Of a stretch of DNA of 64,000 nucleotides, positions 1-11,316 are shown one piece after another (within the stretch, counting starts at the first letter, position 1; the number at the start of each line of letters is the position of its first letter). The position numbers and the translations under genes are program-made. The stretch lies in the NCBI GenBank assembly GCA_027625915.1, contig JANTQA010000033.1, positions 2,790,001-2,854,000 of the forward strand, read 5' to 3'. The DNA comes from Anaeramoeba flamelloides (Eukaryota > Metamonada > Anaeramoebidae). Below the pieces are notes generated by a model. It ran no database searches. It saw nothing but the letters and a program-made list of their open reading frames with translations, and was not told the DNA's origin.

Positions 1-3000
1 ACCAAAATTGATTCCTTTTATTCACAGGCTTTGAATGATCAAAAATGGATAATTAGAAGAGATATGATGTTAAACATCAACAAGGCATTGGATGCCAGAA
101 GAATGGACTCAAGCCAAAACTATTCTGATTTGGTTGAAAATTTGTCGTCAAGGATCGCCCATGATTCTAATATTGTTATTCTTGGCTTAGTTTTGGATGC
201 AATCAAAAAATTAATAATGGGTCTAAGAAAAGACTTTTCAAGATATATCCCTGACATTTTAAAATTAATTATGAATAGGCTTATTGAAAGAAAATTAATA
301 TATTTAATTCACGAGATTTTTTTTTTATCTATTGAATACTGTATTAATTTAGATTTGCTATTAGATCGTAAATTTTTTAATTTGTTTTTTTTTTTTATTT
401 ATTTTTAATTATATTTTTATAATCTATTTTTTTATTAAATATAAACTCCAATTCAAAATTTTTAACACACCAAAATTCGATTTGTGAAAAAAAAAACTTA
501 TTTAATCAATTCAAGAAGAAATACCAAATAAGAACCATTCACCAATTGAAATGTTAACAATTTTTTATAAATTACAATACCCACAAAACAAAAAATAAAT
601 GATTATCAATAAAAATAAATCAATGGGTATGTTTAAAATTTTGGAGAGAGCAAAACAAAAAAATGCATTACTTAATTTGTAAAAATTCTATTAGGAATAT
701 TGATCGATCAAATGGTTAGATACTACCAACTAATTTTATTTAAGTTCTTCTATTTGGAACAACTCAACCTTAACATAATATCAATTGTTGAAAAAAATTT
801 TGATCGAACGCAACAAGTTACGTAATTCAAAAAAATGAAATGAAAACAAAAACTAAAATATGAAAAAATGATTTTCATATTGTTTTTACAAAAATCAAAA
901 TTATTTCCAATTTGAATGAAATTGTATTATTGTGATTCTTTGGAACGTTTTAGCTGTGTGGAAAATTTTGAATTTTAGTTTAGATTTCTTTCAGAAAACA
1001 AGACTAGATTATAAACATACACCACCCTTTACATTTAGATCTACATATACACTTAAACATACATATATACTTTTCAAAATTTTAATTTGTAAAGTTTTAC
1101 ATCAACTTTTAAAAATTTTATTTAATATTTATCATTTACGAAAGAAGATGGAGGATTGAAAATCATACAACCCCTTGTAGACATGGCCATTTAATTGTGG
1201 TTTGAACAAGAATTAAGACTTTAAAGCATAAAAAAAAAAATTGTACAAAAGTCAAAAATAAATTTGGAAAATTACCTCTTATCAAAAAGTAAAACTTTTG
1301 ATCAAAACTACTGTTAATTGAAAAATAAAAAGATCAAAATTTTCTCAACAGCTTTCCAAAAAAAAAAAGATTTTTAAATCTTGTTACATTTCAAATTTTT
1401 AATTCTCTGAAAAGAAGTTTAAATTATTAATTTCCCTTTTAGAATTGGGCACTTTGATGTTTTATTTTAATTCTTGGGAGGTGTGTTTTTTTTTTTTTGG
1501 AAAGCTGAATGAAAATTTTATTCAATTTATTTTGGAACAAATAGTAATACCTAATTTTTTTTTTTTCTTGGATATAATTAAAATTTTTGAAATCTTTTGA
1601 GAAAAATTAATAAAAAAAAATTGTGTGGACAGTACCTCATAATTTTACTTTAAGGGTCGAGTCATTACGGTGAAAAATTTTTTTCTGAAATGGAAAAAAA
1701 CTTTTTAGGAATTTTTATGAAGACCTAACACCAATCAAAAACCAACCAACCTATGATGTACGATCGATCTCAAAAAATCAACAACTAAATATGAGGACAT
1801 TTTTAGAAAAAAGCGCCAAAGAGCGACACTCAATTTCCAATTAGAATGTTTGTGAATTACAATTTTGAAAACAACTTTGTCAGTTTTGAAGTGTCGCTCT
1901 TTGGCTCTTTTTGAGATCTCGGTGATTTTTTTTTCTTTTTTTTCATTTTTCAAATGATCTATTTTTATCGTAAGAATATTACCTAATCCATACTTGGTCA
2001 AATTTAGAGAGTTTTAAAATAACCACAAATCAGATTAAATCGAACTAAATTGATTGCTAAATTCAAGAAAGTAATTTGTTTCAAATTAAAGAAATTTAAC
2101 CATTTGGAAATAGAAAAGATGAAAAGATGAATTTTTTTTTTTAAATTTTGATTTTTTGGAATTGAGAACTCTTTTAAACTTATTTTTATTTGTTGAATTT
2201 TTTGTCAAAGAGATCCAATGGAATTTTTTTTTTTGTTATTTGAATTTTTTCAACCAAAAGAAGGCCTATTTCACAATACCCTTTTTTGGTCTCAGGTCAC
2301 CCCTTGAGTATGGTGCATATTCACGGTAAATGACTATACCCTTAAAGGCCCTTTTTAAATATGATAGAAAATTAATCAAAACTAAAACAAAAAATGTATT
2401 ATTGTGCACTCTAGTTCTTTGAATGAGGGTAATAATTGTAGACATTTATAGATCACCGGCATTTGTAGATTTTTTCAGGGAGGTAATTTGTCTATTGAAC
2501 ATATGGCCTAGGATTTATTACCACCAAGGTCATTTATTTTTGAGAGAAAATTAATGAACTAATAAAAATGGAATCTACATTTGTCTCACAAATATCAACA
2601 ATTTTCAATCAGGATTAAAAAAAAAAGTCATAATAAATGAAGTATCTCGCTTCACTCAAAAAATATTTATCTTTTTGAATCTTATTATAAAAAAAAAAAT
2701 TATTGTCTCGGAAAATTTAGATCTGATACAAATGTCAAGAATCAACAAATGTCTACATTTTCCGAAAATCCACGATTTTTTTTGTGTTTTTAATAAAAAG
2801 ACTTTTGTTGAAAAGCAATTTTGAAAAAGTGTGAAAAAAAAAGTTTTAAAGAAAGTACTAAAAATAACTTGAGTAAAATTTATTGACTGTTTTTAAGAAC
2901 CATTTTGAAAACTTTTTTGGTCACACTTTTTTACAATGACGATATTTTTTTTTTTTATTGAATTGAATTAAAAAACCTAATATCAAATTGAAAATTTATC

Positions 3001-6000
3001 TCTTTAGGATGATTTGTTAAACAATTTCTCAGAAATATTTCACAATTTAACAACGATCGAGAATTTTGGTCTTACACTTATTTTTTTCATAAAGATCTGA
3101 TTCTATAATTCAAAATATAAAAATGATTTTACTCCACAGAAGTTTTAAATTTTGGTTAATAGTCACAAAAAATCTTAACAACAAAATTTTACAAAATAAT
3201 AAGAAAAAAAAAAAACAATTTATTATTTATACCTCTTAGAACACAACAATCGTGTTGAAAATAAGTCTTGAACGAAAATTTAAAATTTTCAATTATTTTA
3301 AAACACAATTTCCAAAATTGCTAAAATTCTCTTGATGTTAAATTAATTCTTAATGAATATTCATGTTTTATGATCTGCGAATATTACTTTTTAAGACTTA
3401 CAACATATTTATTGGCATAAAATAATATTGGGTTCTTGTTAAAATTTAAAAGTTACTTTGTTTTTCAAAGTTTTGTAGTTTTTAAAAACCATTTTTACAA
3501 ACCCAAATTCGGAATTTAACTTTAAATGATTCCAAAATGCAAAATTTCATTGGTTTACTAGCCCATCCGAATCATTTCCAATCACCATATGTTTTAATTC
3601 AAGTTTATCAATATGATTGAAAACAATTTGGATAGACTCAGGCGCAATATCAAAAAAAAATAAAAAAAATTGTTAAATTTGTACTTATTTTGTTTGAAAA
3701 TTCAATAAATTTTATTGATCAAGAATCTTTTCAATTCAAAATCCTCAAAAATCTTAAAATTTGCAATATTTTAATCTTCCTTTAATTGGAATTATTTTAA
3801 ATCATTTTTATTGGTTAAAATATATATATTTCAATCCACACAGAGTATAAAACATGAATAGTACTTTACTAAATTAAAGTTGTTTTCGGTCAAAATAAAT
3901 ATATCTTAATGTTTTGGTATCAATTCTTTTTTGATAGACATAAACATTTGATTTTATCTTTTCATATAAATTATTAAACAATGAAAAATTATTTGATTTT
4001 CAAATTTTCAAAAAAAAAAAAAAATTGTATGAATAAAAAAATCAGATTCTGTTTTTATAGATTTCTCATTTCAAATAAATTTAAAAAATTAAAAATTGAA
4101 AATAAAAATAGAAATTTTCTCAAAATTTTAATGTATTTTTTTTTAATTTATTATAAATTAATATGAAAAAAAACGAATCAATAGCTTTAATTATTGGACT
4201 CCAGCATTCAGAAAAGAAAATCATTGAAGAAACAACAGCAATAATTAAAAAAATAATTGAAAAAACCAATAAAAAAGATTTTTTTAATTTAGGGCAAGAT
4301 TTGATACCACAATTATTTGATAATTTCAGATTAGCAAAGCAAAAGGAGGAAGGTGTTATTATAAATGCCATCAAACTCATTGTGGAAATTTTAGGAGACA
4401 TACCAATTATTCCTTTTATTACTAATTTATCAACAAAAAAGGAAGAATTAATAAACAATGCATTGCCAAGCAAAGAATTAATTAAAATAGCAAATGAAAC
4501 AGAACCAATTATTAAAGAATTAAAACATTTTCCCAAATACAAAAAAAAACAAATAAAAAAAAAAAAAAAAAAAAAAATTAAAAAAACTAAAAAAAAAGAA
4601 AAAGAAACAGAAAAAGAAACTGAAACAGAAACAGAAACAGAAACAGAAATTGAAACAGAAAAGGTAAAAGAAAAAGGAAAAGGAAAAGGAAAAGGAAAAG
4701 GAAAAGGAAAAGGAAAAGGAAAAGGAAAAGAAATCGAAAACACCAAAACAAAAAAAAAAACAAAAAAAAAATTAAAAGCAAGTACCCCATCGAAAACAAA
4801 AACAAAGATCCAAAACAATAAAGCAACAAAAACAAAAAAAAAAAAACCATTCAAATCAAGATTTGGATTGAAAAAAAAAAAGCAGGGAAAAAAACAAAAA
4901 AAAAAAAAGCCACAGTTAAAAGGATTAATTCCAACATCTGGAATTATCAAAGAAGAATTGTTAATTGAAATAATGGACGAAGAAAAGGTTAAAGAGGAAT
5001 GGCTAAAATTACTTGATAAATCCATTCTTGATGATCTAAATAGCAGTTTTTGGACGAAAAGAAAAGACGGGCTTGAAAAGATCTGTAAAATAATATCAGG
5101 TTTACCGAATGAATTTGATTTTGAACACGAAATATATTTATTAGGGATGCATTATCACAATTATTTTAAAGAAAATAATTTTCAAATTGTTCAATTTATT
5201 TTTGAAATGATGATTGATTTAATACCAAGATTAATTAATGCGAATTTGAAAGTAATTATTTTAGTATTGCCATTGATTTTAAAGCATATAAATAATAAAA
5301 AATTATCTCAATTGTCGAAGAAATGCTTAAATTTATTGATTAGCAATTGCTCACCATCGTTTTGCCTGGGTAATTTGTTTATTCAATTAGATGGTTTAAA
5401 AAACCCAAAATTATTAATTGAATGCATTCACATTCTTGAAACTGTAATTTGGGAATATCCATATAATTTAATACCCTTCAAATTAATTGAAACCTTTATT
5501 GATTCTCAAATTGAAAATCGTAATACAGATGTTAAAAAGGGATGCATAAAGCTGTTTGCTACAATTAAATTGATTGAAGACGAGGACTGCTCCCGGGAAT
5601 CCTTTGAAAGTTTAACCAAAAAAATCAGCAAACCATTAGAGAAGCAGTTAAACGAATTAAAAAGCTTTAATATGAGTTATTATCCTTACAAGCAAGTAAA
5701 CCCAAATTTATTCAAGCCAATAACCACTGATGGCGAGGATAAGAATAGAAATGAAAATGATCACAATTCCGAGAAAGAAGCGCAAGACAATTTTGGAGTC
5801 ACGATCAAATTAAATCGAAAAATTACCAACGATTTAATGCAAGACCTTAATTCGTCCAAATGGCCAAAAAAATCAAAGGCGTTGAATAATTTGAAATCAA
5901 TTTTTAAAGAATTGGAGCCAAATCAGAAAGTGGATCCAAGCGGACTAGAAACTTTATTTAATACAATAGAAATTTCGTTAAATGATAATAATAAAAAATT

Positions 6001-8191
6001 TTTAGCGTTGCTGTTAGAGTTTGTCATTATTCTGATTGACACTTTACAAGACAATTTCAAAAATTATGCAATCCTATTGTCGCCACAAATTATTAAATTA
6101 TTATCTGATCGTACCAAAAAAATTACAAATTTAATTTTCCAATTTTTTAGTAAAACAATACACTTATATGAGATTGATTTAATCATGGAGCCCTTACTTG
6201 AATTTATGCTCCAAACAAATTCCACAGGGATGGAAAATTCCTGTAAGGTTTTATTTACTAATTTTATCAAAATCAATTTCTCAAATGAATTCAAAATTGA
6301 TCAATTGTGCAAAATTTTATTCAAGTATTTAGAAAATAAAACTTCTTCGGTGAGAAAAATTTCTCAAAACTTATTATTAAAACTTTCTAAAAAATTTGGT
6401 AAACGGAATATTATACAGATTGCTAAAGAAACAGAATTTAAAAATTTGGATTTAATTGAATCACTTTTCAATGAAAAGAATTCCAAAAACAAAAAAAAGA
6501 AAAAAAAACCATTAAGGAGCAAAAGTGTCAAATTGAGAAAAACAAAATCAACTCCTTTATCAAATAAAACCACAATTAAAAAAGACAAAAAAAACAAATC
6601 AGATAAAAAAAGTCGCAAAATTAATTCTAGTAATATTGTTGATAGCATTTCACAAGATACAACTATTGATCAATTAGAGCAATTATTATTTACCCAAAGT
6701 CAAAACGATAATGAAAAAGAAAAGCAGGAGGAGAAGAAAAAAAAGAAAATAAAAGGCAGAGGAAGAGGCCGAGGGAGAGCTAGAGGAAGAGGGAGAGGAA
6801 GAGGAAGAGGACACAAAAAAAGAACAAAAAGTGTTACTAAAATAAACACAAGGATCAAATCAACAAATTTAAGATATGGAGGTAATGATCTTGATAAAAA
6901 GAAAAAAAAGCCCAATCATAGCCAAAATAAGATAAAAGCAAAAGACAAAGATCTTATTTTCCATAAATCCAAAGGATCAAATATAACTGGCAATAATAGC
7001 AAAACAGAGAACAAATCTATAGGTAAAAAAAAAGTTACAGGCAGAGGTAAAATTAAAAACAAAGGTAGGGGCAGAGGCAGAGGTAGAGGCAGAGGCAGAG
7101 GCAGAGGCAGAGGCAGAAAAATTATGCATAGAAAGGCAAAAAGTAAAGGATATTTATCAAATAAGCAATTATTAGGCGAAGGATTTCCTGATTTAAAATT
7201 TATCAAAGATGAAGCTTTCAAGTCCAAAAAAAGCAAACAAAAGAAAACAAGAAAGCAAAAAGAAAAAGAAATTGAAGACGAAGAAATTGAAAAAAAAAAA
7301 GAAAAAGAAATTGAAGAAGAAGAAATTGAAAAAAAAAAAGAAGAAGAAAAACAAGAAGAGCAAAATAACGATGACGATGATGATGATGATGATGATGATA
7401 ATGATGATGAAATAGAGGATGTTATTTTAAAAAAAAATTCGGTTGAAGAAACAGAAAAACGGCAAATGGAATTTATGAAATCTGAGATTCAAATGAAAGA
7501 TTTTATAAAATGGAATAAAAAAAAAATCCAACCATTCATCGATAAAGAATTGTTTGCATTAATTTTTTCAAAATCCAAAGAAAAGCAAAATTCAGGATTA
7601 GATTTAATTCAAAAAATGATCGACATGCTCGAAACCAAAATTATTTTAGATCTGGATCTTTTCTTATTTTTGATAACGAATATCATAATCGATACAAAAA
7701 CCGAAAAATCTTTAAACCTTTTGATGAATCTTTTAGAATATGCGCAAAGCAAAAAGCAACCAATAACTGACTACCATACAAAGATCTTTGTGCCCATATT
7801 GATTGAAAAGCTGAAGGATTTTGAACCAGAATCGAAGCCCATTGACAGCATCCAGCAACTCTTTTCATTTCTCATTGAAAATAACCTTTCTCAGAAAATT
7901 TTCCAGCAATTATTCGAAAAAAATAATTCACTCCAGGTTGTCGAAATGCAAAATTATATTGAAACAATGTCGTTTTTAATCATGTCACATGGTATTTCCA
8001 TAACTGATAATAACTCTTTAGTTACAATTGCAAATTTACTTGATAATAATGAAATCACTCAAGAAATTAAAGATTCAATAGTGGAAATATTTAGAGATGC
8101 TCATGATTTGATGGATAAAGAAATTTTTGAAATTTTAAATAATTTATCTTTTGCCGTCTCGAAATTTCTCAAAACCGAATTAAATATTTAA
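1..8191 (+). CDS. CKAP5/XMAP215/Dis1-family TOG-domain microtubule polymerase (5' partial), join(1..367, 4185..8191)
   Basis: The family binds tubulin through TOG domains and speeds microtubule growth at plus ends and centrosomes. The frame is open at the window edge, so TOG1 and the start lie upstream. Exon 1..367 reads as the first half of TOG2 (KWIIRRDMM; DYADLV-like NYSDLV; GLRKDFSRY). Exon 4185..8191 gives the second half (DLIPQLFDNF ... IPFITNLS). Donor GTAAAT at 368 and acceptor AATAG at 4184 join in phase 1, restoring LLLD-P-LIIGLQH. Two more TOGs follow at about 4975-5690 (SSFWTKRKDGLEKI) and 5810-6470 (NSSKWPKKSKALNNL). Basic Arg-Gly linkers, an Asp run (7371-7410) and a TOG5-like C-terminal array (7495-8190) come next. 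The joined length is 1457 residues. The linkers are far richer in Lys and Arg-Gly than animal homologues. I am sure of the family; the splice is inferred from phase and homology. Confidence 0.87.
447..975 (+). repeat. Dispersed repeat family A, copy 1
   Basis: It matches 53492-54200 at many blocks, for example ATTGATCGATC followed by AATGGTTA, the AACACACCAAAATTC block and a GTGATTCTTT block near the end. The copies differ by small indels. No terminal inverted repeat was found by eye, so its class is unknown. Confidence 0.6.
1330..1545 (+). repeat. Dispersed repeat family D, copy 1
   Basis: It shares long blocks with 30340-30540 in the PSMG2 intron, such as AATTTCCCTTTTAGAATTGG, TTATTTTAATTCTTGG and GGAAAGCTGAATGA. 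Copies lie in the giant introns of two different genes. Confidence 0.6.
1650..2345 (+). mobile_element. Family G, TTAA-flanked non-autonomous element (piggyBac-like MITE), copy 1
   Basis: Both ends carry TTAA. The left end TTAAGGGTCGAGTCATTACG is mirrored at the right, where the reverse complement reads TTAAGGGTATAGTCATTTAC. TTAA duplication is the hallmark of piggyBac-type transposition. Inside is a hairpin whose arms contain CAAAGAGCGACACT (about 1817) and its complement (about 1890). There is no transposase. Confidence 0.6.
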
Positions 8192-8271
8192 TATTTGGAT
8201 TATGCATGTTATTATTATTTTCAAATTTTCCATTTTTTATTATTTTCCATAATATTTTTATTTTCAGATTA

Positions 8272-8306
<35 letters not shown>

Positions 8307-8535
8307 TCTTAATTAACTTTGATTTTCGAAATGTAATTTTTTTGAAAGAAAATTAATAAATGTTTTTTTTCTTTGTTCTATTTCTATGGTTTTGAAGATT
8401 AAAAAAAAAAAAAAATTAAAAGTTAATAATCAAATATCTTTTTCTTTTTTGTTTTTTTAATTTGCTTCTTGTTTAATTTTTAATATTTTTACTACCAATG
8501 CAGAAACTAAAATTCAATTATTTAAAGAAATTTAA
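8192..8535. other. 3' flank of the CKAP5-like gene
   Basis: AT-rich DNA with a run of about 26 T at 8276-8303. No gene is seen; probably 3' UTR and spacer. Confidence 0.4.
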
Positions 8536-9236
8536 TAAACTCTTTTTCAAATAAAAGGGCACAAAAAATTTCAAGAATTATTCATAATTAAATCAAATTA
8601 ATTGTAGTATCATTCTAAAATCTAAGAAACTCTTTAAAACATAAAAAAACATTCAACTGAAGATTTAAAACCCATTCATACAAAACAATAAAAATTAAAA
8701 TTCAATATTTTAAAAATTGGTGTGCACTTTTATTTGAAATGAGAAATCTCGTTTTGTAAATTGTAAAGAAAAAAAATTACAAAATCAATAAAAACCTTTG
8801 AACATTGTGAATTGAGAAAAAGTTCTTTACATTTTATTGATAATTCTTTACATGTCAAACTTTTCTTCTTTAAAGTCCCATTTTCAAGATAAAGCTGAAA
8901 TTCTTCTGGGTATTTTGTTGGAATGTTTTTTCTTTATTTCTCTTTTCTTTGTTCCATGCATCAATCCAATGATTGTCTTTCTTAATTCCTATACCTAACT
9001 CATTCGAAATCAAACTTAAACTGTTTTCATTTATACACTGGTAGATTATTTCCAAATTGGTTTCTTCTTATCTTGCTTTTTCATTTTCCAACTTTACAAT
9101 ATCCATAAATCAAAAAAAAATGAAAAAATGAATAATTAAAATAAAAATCACCAAATAAGTAATTATCTTATCAAAAATCAAATTCGATGGTATTGATGAT
9201 TTGAGAGGTGTATCCTTTTGTTTGAAAAAGAGTTTA
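8536..9236. mobile_element. Family C, TA-flanked inverted-repeat element, copy 1 (about 700 bp)
   Basis: The ends are TA followed by AACTCTTTTTCAAATAAAAG and, at the right, its inverse ending GAAAAAGAGTT-TA. Copies lie at 32775-33370 and, inverted, 48600-49304. A short reading frame on the minus strand (8870-9055) contains a helix-turn-helix-like stretch (SLISNELGIGI) that is also kept in the 48.6-kb copy. Its termini resemble those of the Tc1-like element at 15665, so it may be a deletion derivative of such an element. Confidence 0.65.
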
Positions 9237-9916
9237 AATTATTTTTCATAAAGTAAAGAATTTAACTTATTCATAAGAAACAATACTATTCTTGTTATTT
9301 TCTGAGTTTTTCAGAATTTCATTTGAATTAATGTTACTCAAACTACTCAAAAAAATTCTTGATCGAAAACTTGACAAATTTTATAGTAATAAAATTTGTC
9401 GATTTAACACCTTGAACAATATTTATATTCTCATGGTTCATAAAAACTCTAGAAATGATAATAAAAAAACTTCGAAATCTCTTTATATTTATATTGATGA
9501 TCAAAGTTTATATTTTGATTCTTGTTTAAAAAAATCTGAAAAATTATTCTTTTTTTCATTTGTTTCAATGATTAATCTACATGTGTTACTCATTTAAGTT
9601 AAAGAACACTATAATTCTCAAATTTTAATAATTTTTAATATGATTTTAAAAAATATTTAAAAATTTTATCTTTATTAATCAATATTAAATAAATATTTGA
9701 GGTTTTTTATTTTGTTATTTTTTTTTTAATCACATTTTTAAGAATTCTGTGTTTATTTCAGAAAAGAAAAAAAAATTAACTCTGAAAGGGAATTAAAATT
9801 TTCTTTTTTTTTTATTTTTAATATATTATTTTCATATTATTTCGAAGAAGGGATTACTTATAAAAAAATTAATACTATGTTTACTTAAATGTAGTTTTAT
9901 TTTATGTTTGGAAAAA
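9237..9916. other. Intergenic, no supported feature
   Basis: A 101-codon open frame at 9292-9597 (+) resembles no family I know and lacks the charged composition of real genes nearby. It is left unannotated. Confidence 0.3.
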
Positions 9917-10138
9917 TAAGCTAAATTTCAAAAATAGGAGCTGATTTTTCTTCAAAAAAATTGTTTAATTGTTTTTTAATTTGATTAATAATGTATTTTA
10001 CTAAAGTTTTTAGAGATAATAACCAAAATAGATTAATAAATAAAAAATATAGTGTATCATTTTATTTTTTGAAAGGCAAATTAAAAAAGAAAAAAATATT
10101 AAAAAAAAAGTTTGCACCTAATTTTGAAATTTGGCTTA
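9917..10138. mobile_element. Family J, 222-bp TA-flanked MITE, copy 1
   Basis: The left end TAAGCTAAATTTCAAAAATA mirrors the right end TTTTGAAATTTGGCTTA. An inverted second copy of 223 bp is at 18910-19132. There is no coding capacity. Confidence 0.6.
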
Positions 10139-11316
10139 TAATAAATTGAATTTTGTGTTGGATATTTTTGATATTAGGTTTGTCCAAATTTTTGGAATGG
10201 TGTTTAGGTAGTCATATAATTCAGCATGATTTGGATGTTTAAAAAAATATTAACATATTGTAAAAATAATTTTTAATATAATAAATTTGGATTTTCTTAA
10301 GAAAGGAATTCGTATTGATATCAAAAATATGGAAAAATGAATGATAATTACTATTCGTGACCATAAATTGGAAAATCAAGAAAAATGGTGTTTTTTAATA
10401 TGTTTATCATGCGTTTGTGAGTGTAATTGCGTTTTAAAAATAGAGAATTTCCCAAATTAAAGTTATTGTGAAAAAAAAATAGTAAAAGTGATCCATCTAA
10501 CTCCCTTAAATTTGATTCTTTCAAAAAAACGATAAAAAAAATCGTGTGAAACAAAAGGTTGTTTAAAACAAACTTACAGAAGATGAGTATAATAAAAAAT
10601 TTTAGATATCAAAAAGGATAAAATTTCGAATAATCAATTGTTTAAAATTAAGAAAATGTATTTTTTCGACAAATTATACTCAAACTTTAAAACAACAACC
10701 TTTAAATGTTGAAAATCACTATTTCCTTATTCACAACCGATATATTAAATCTTCAAACAGATGTTATTTTTAGAAATTTTGTATAAACCTCAGTTTATTT
10801 TTTAAAAAAAGAAATTGATCAAGTCAACAAAAGTAATTGGGGATATGGTACTTTTTTATAATTGAAAATAAAGAAACTAAATAGAAATTACACAATAGTT
10901 ATTCTTCAATTCAAGAATATCTCTAATAGTTCATTTAAAAATATTGTTTACTTTTCGATTTTCTATTGAATCTTTTCGGAGAACTTAACTTTTTGTAAAA
11001 CTACTTTACTCAAGCTTAAATACTCTAATTTTACCTGTAAGTAACCTCTACATGAAAAAGTCAGAAAGAAAAGATTTAAGAACATAAATCGAAATAATAT
11101 TTAAGAGAAATCTTTATATTATTTATCAACACAGAACGTAACTTTATTTGGATTTTTGAAAACAAACTTTGAATTTAAATTCTTATTTTTACAATCAAAA
11201 CCAAATTAGAGTTTGAATTAATCGTTCCTAATTATTTATTTTTTAGTTTTTTTGTTTAAGATCCCTAAATTTTTTCTTTTTTTGAAAAAAAACAGAAAAA
11301 AATTTACCCAAACAAA
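10139..11316. other. Intergenic region upstream of the RhoGEF gene
   Basis: About 1.2 kb of AT-rich DNA. I see no gene, repeat copy or promoter motif that I can defend. Confidence 0.3.

Larger units (their letters stand above)
368..4184 (+). other. 3.8-kb intron of the CKAP5-like gene, filled with dispersed repeats
   Basis: It begins GTAAAT and ends CAATAG. An in-frame stop at 4154-4156 forces the acceptor to lie downstream of it, and the AG at 4183-4184 is the first available. Inside are repeat families A (447-975), D (1330-1545) and G (1650-2345), all found elsewhere in the window. From 2346 to 4184 I see no coding region and no family recurring in this window. Confidence 0.75.

Noticed and set aside
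4120-5025. 301-codon minus-strand frame rich in Phe/Ser/Val
   Set aside because: It is the antisense of the Lys/Glu and Gly-Lys tracts of the CKAP5-like gene; its repeats simply mirror those microsatellites.
4163-8191. Starting the TOG protein at the ATG at 4163
   Set aside because: The first seven codons lie before the acceptor at 4184, and the protein would start in mid-domain. The upstream exon supplies the missing half in matching phase.
8870-9055. 61-codon minus-strand frame as a host gene
   Set aside because: It recurs inside every good copy of the family C element, so it belongs to the repeat.
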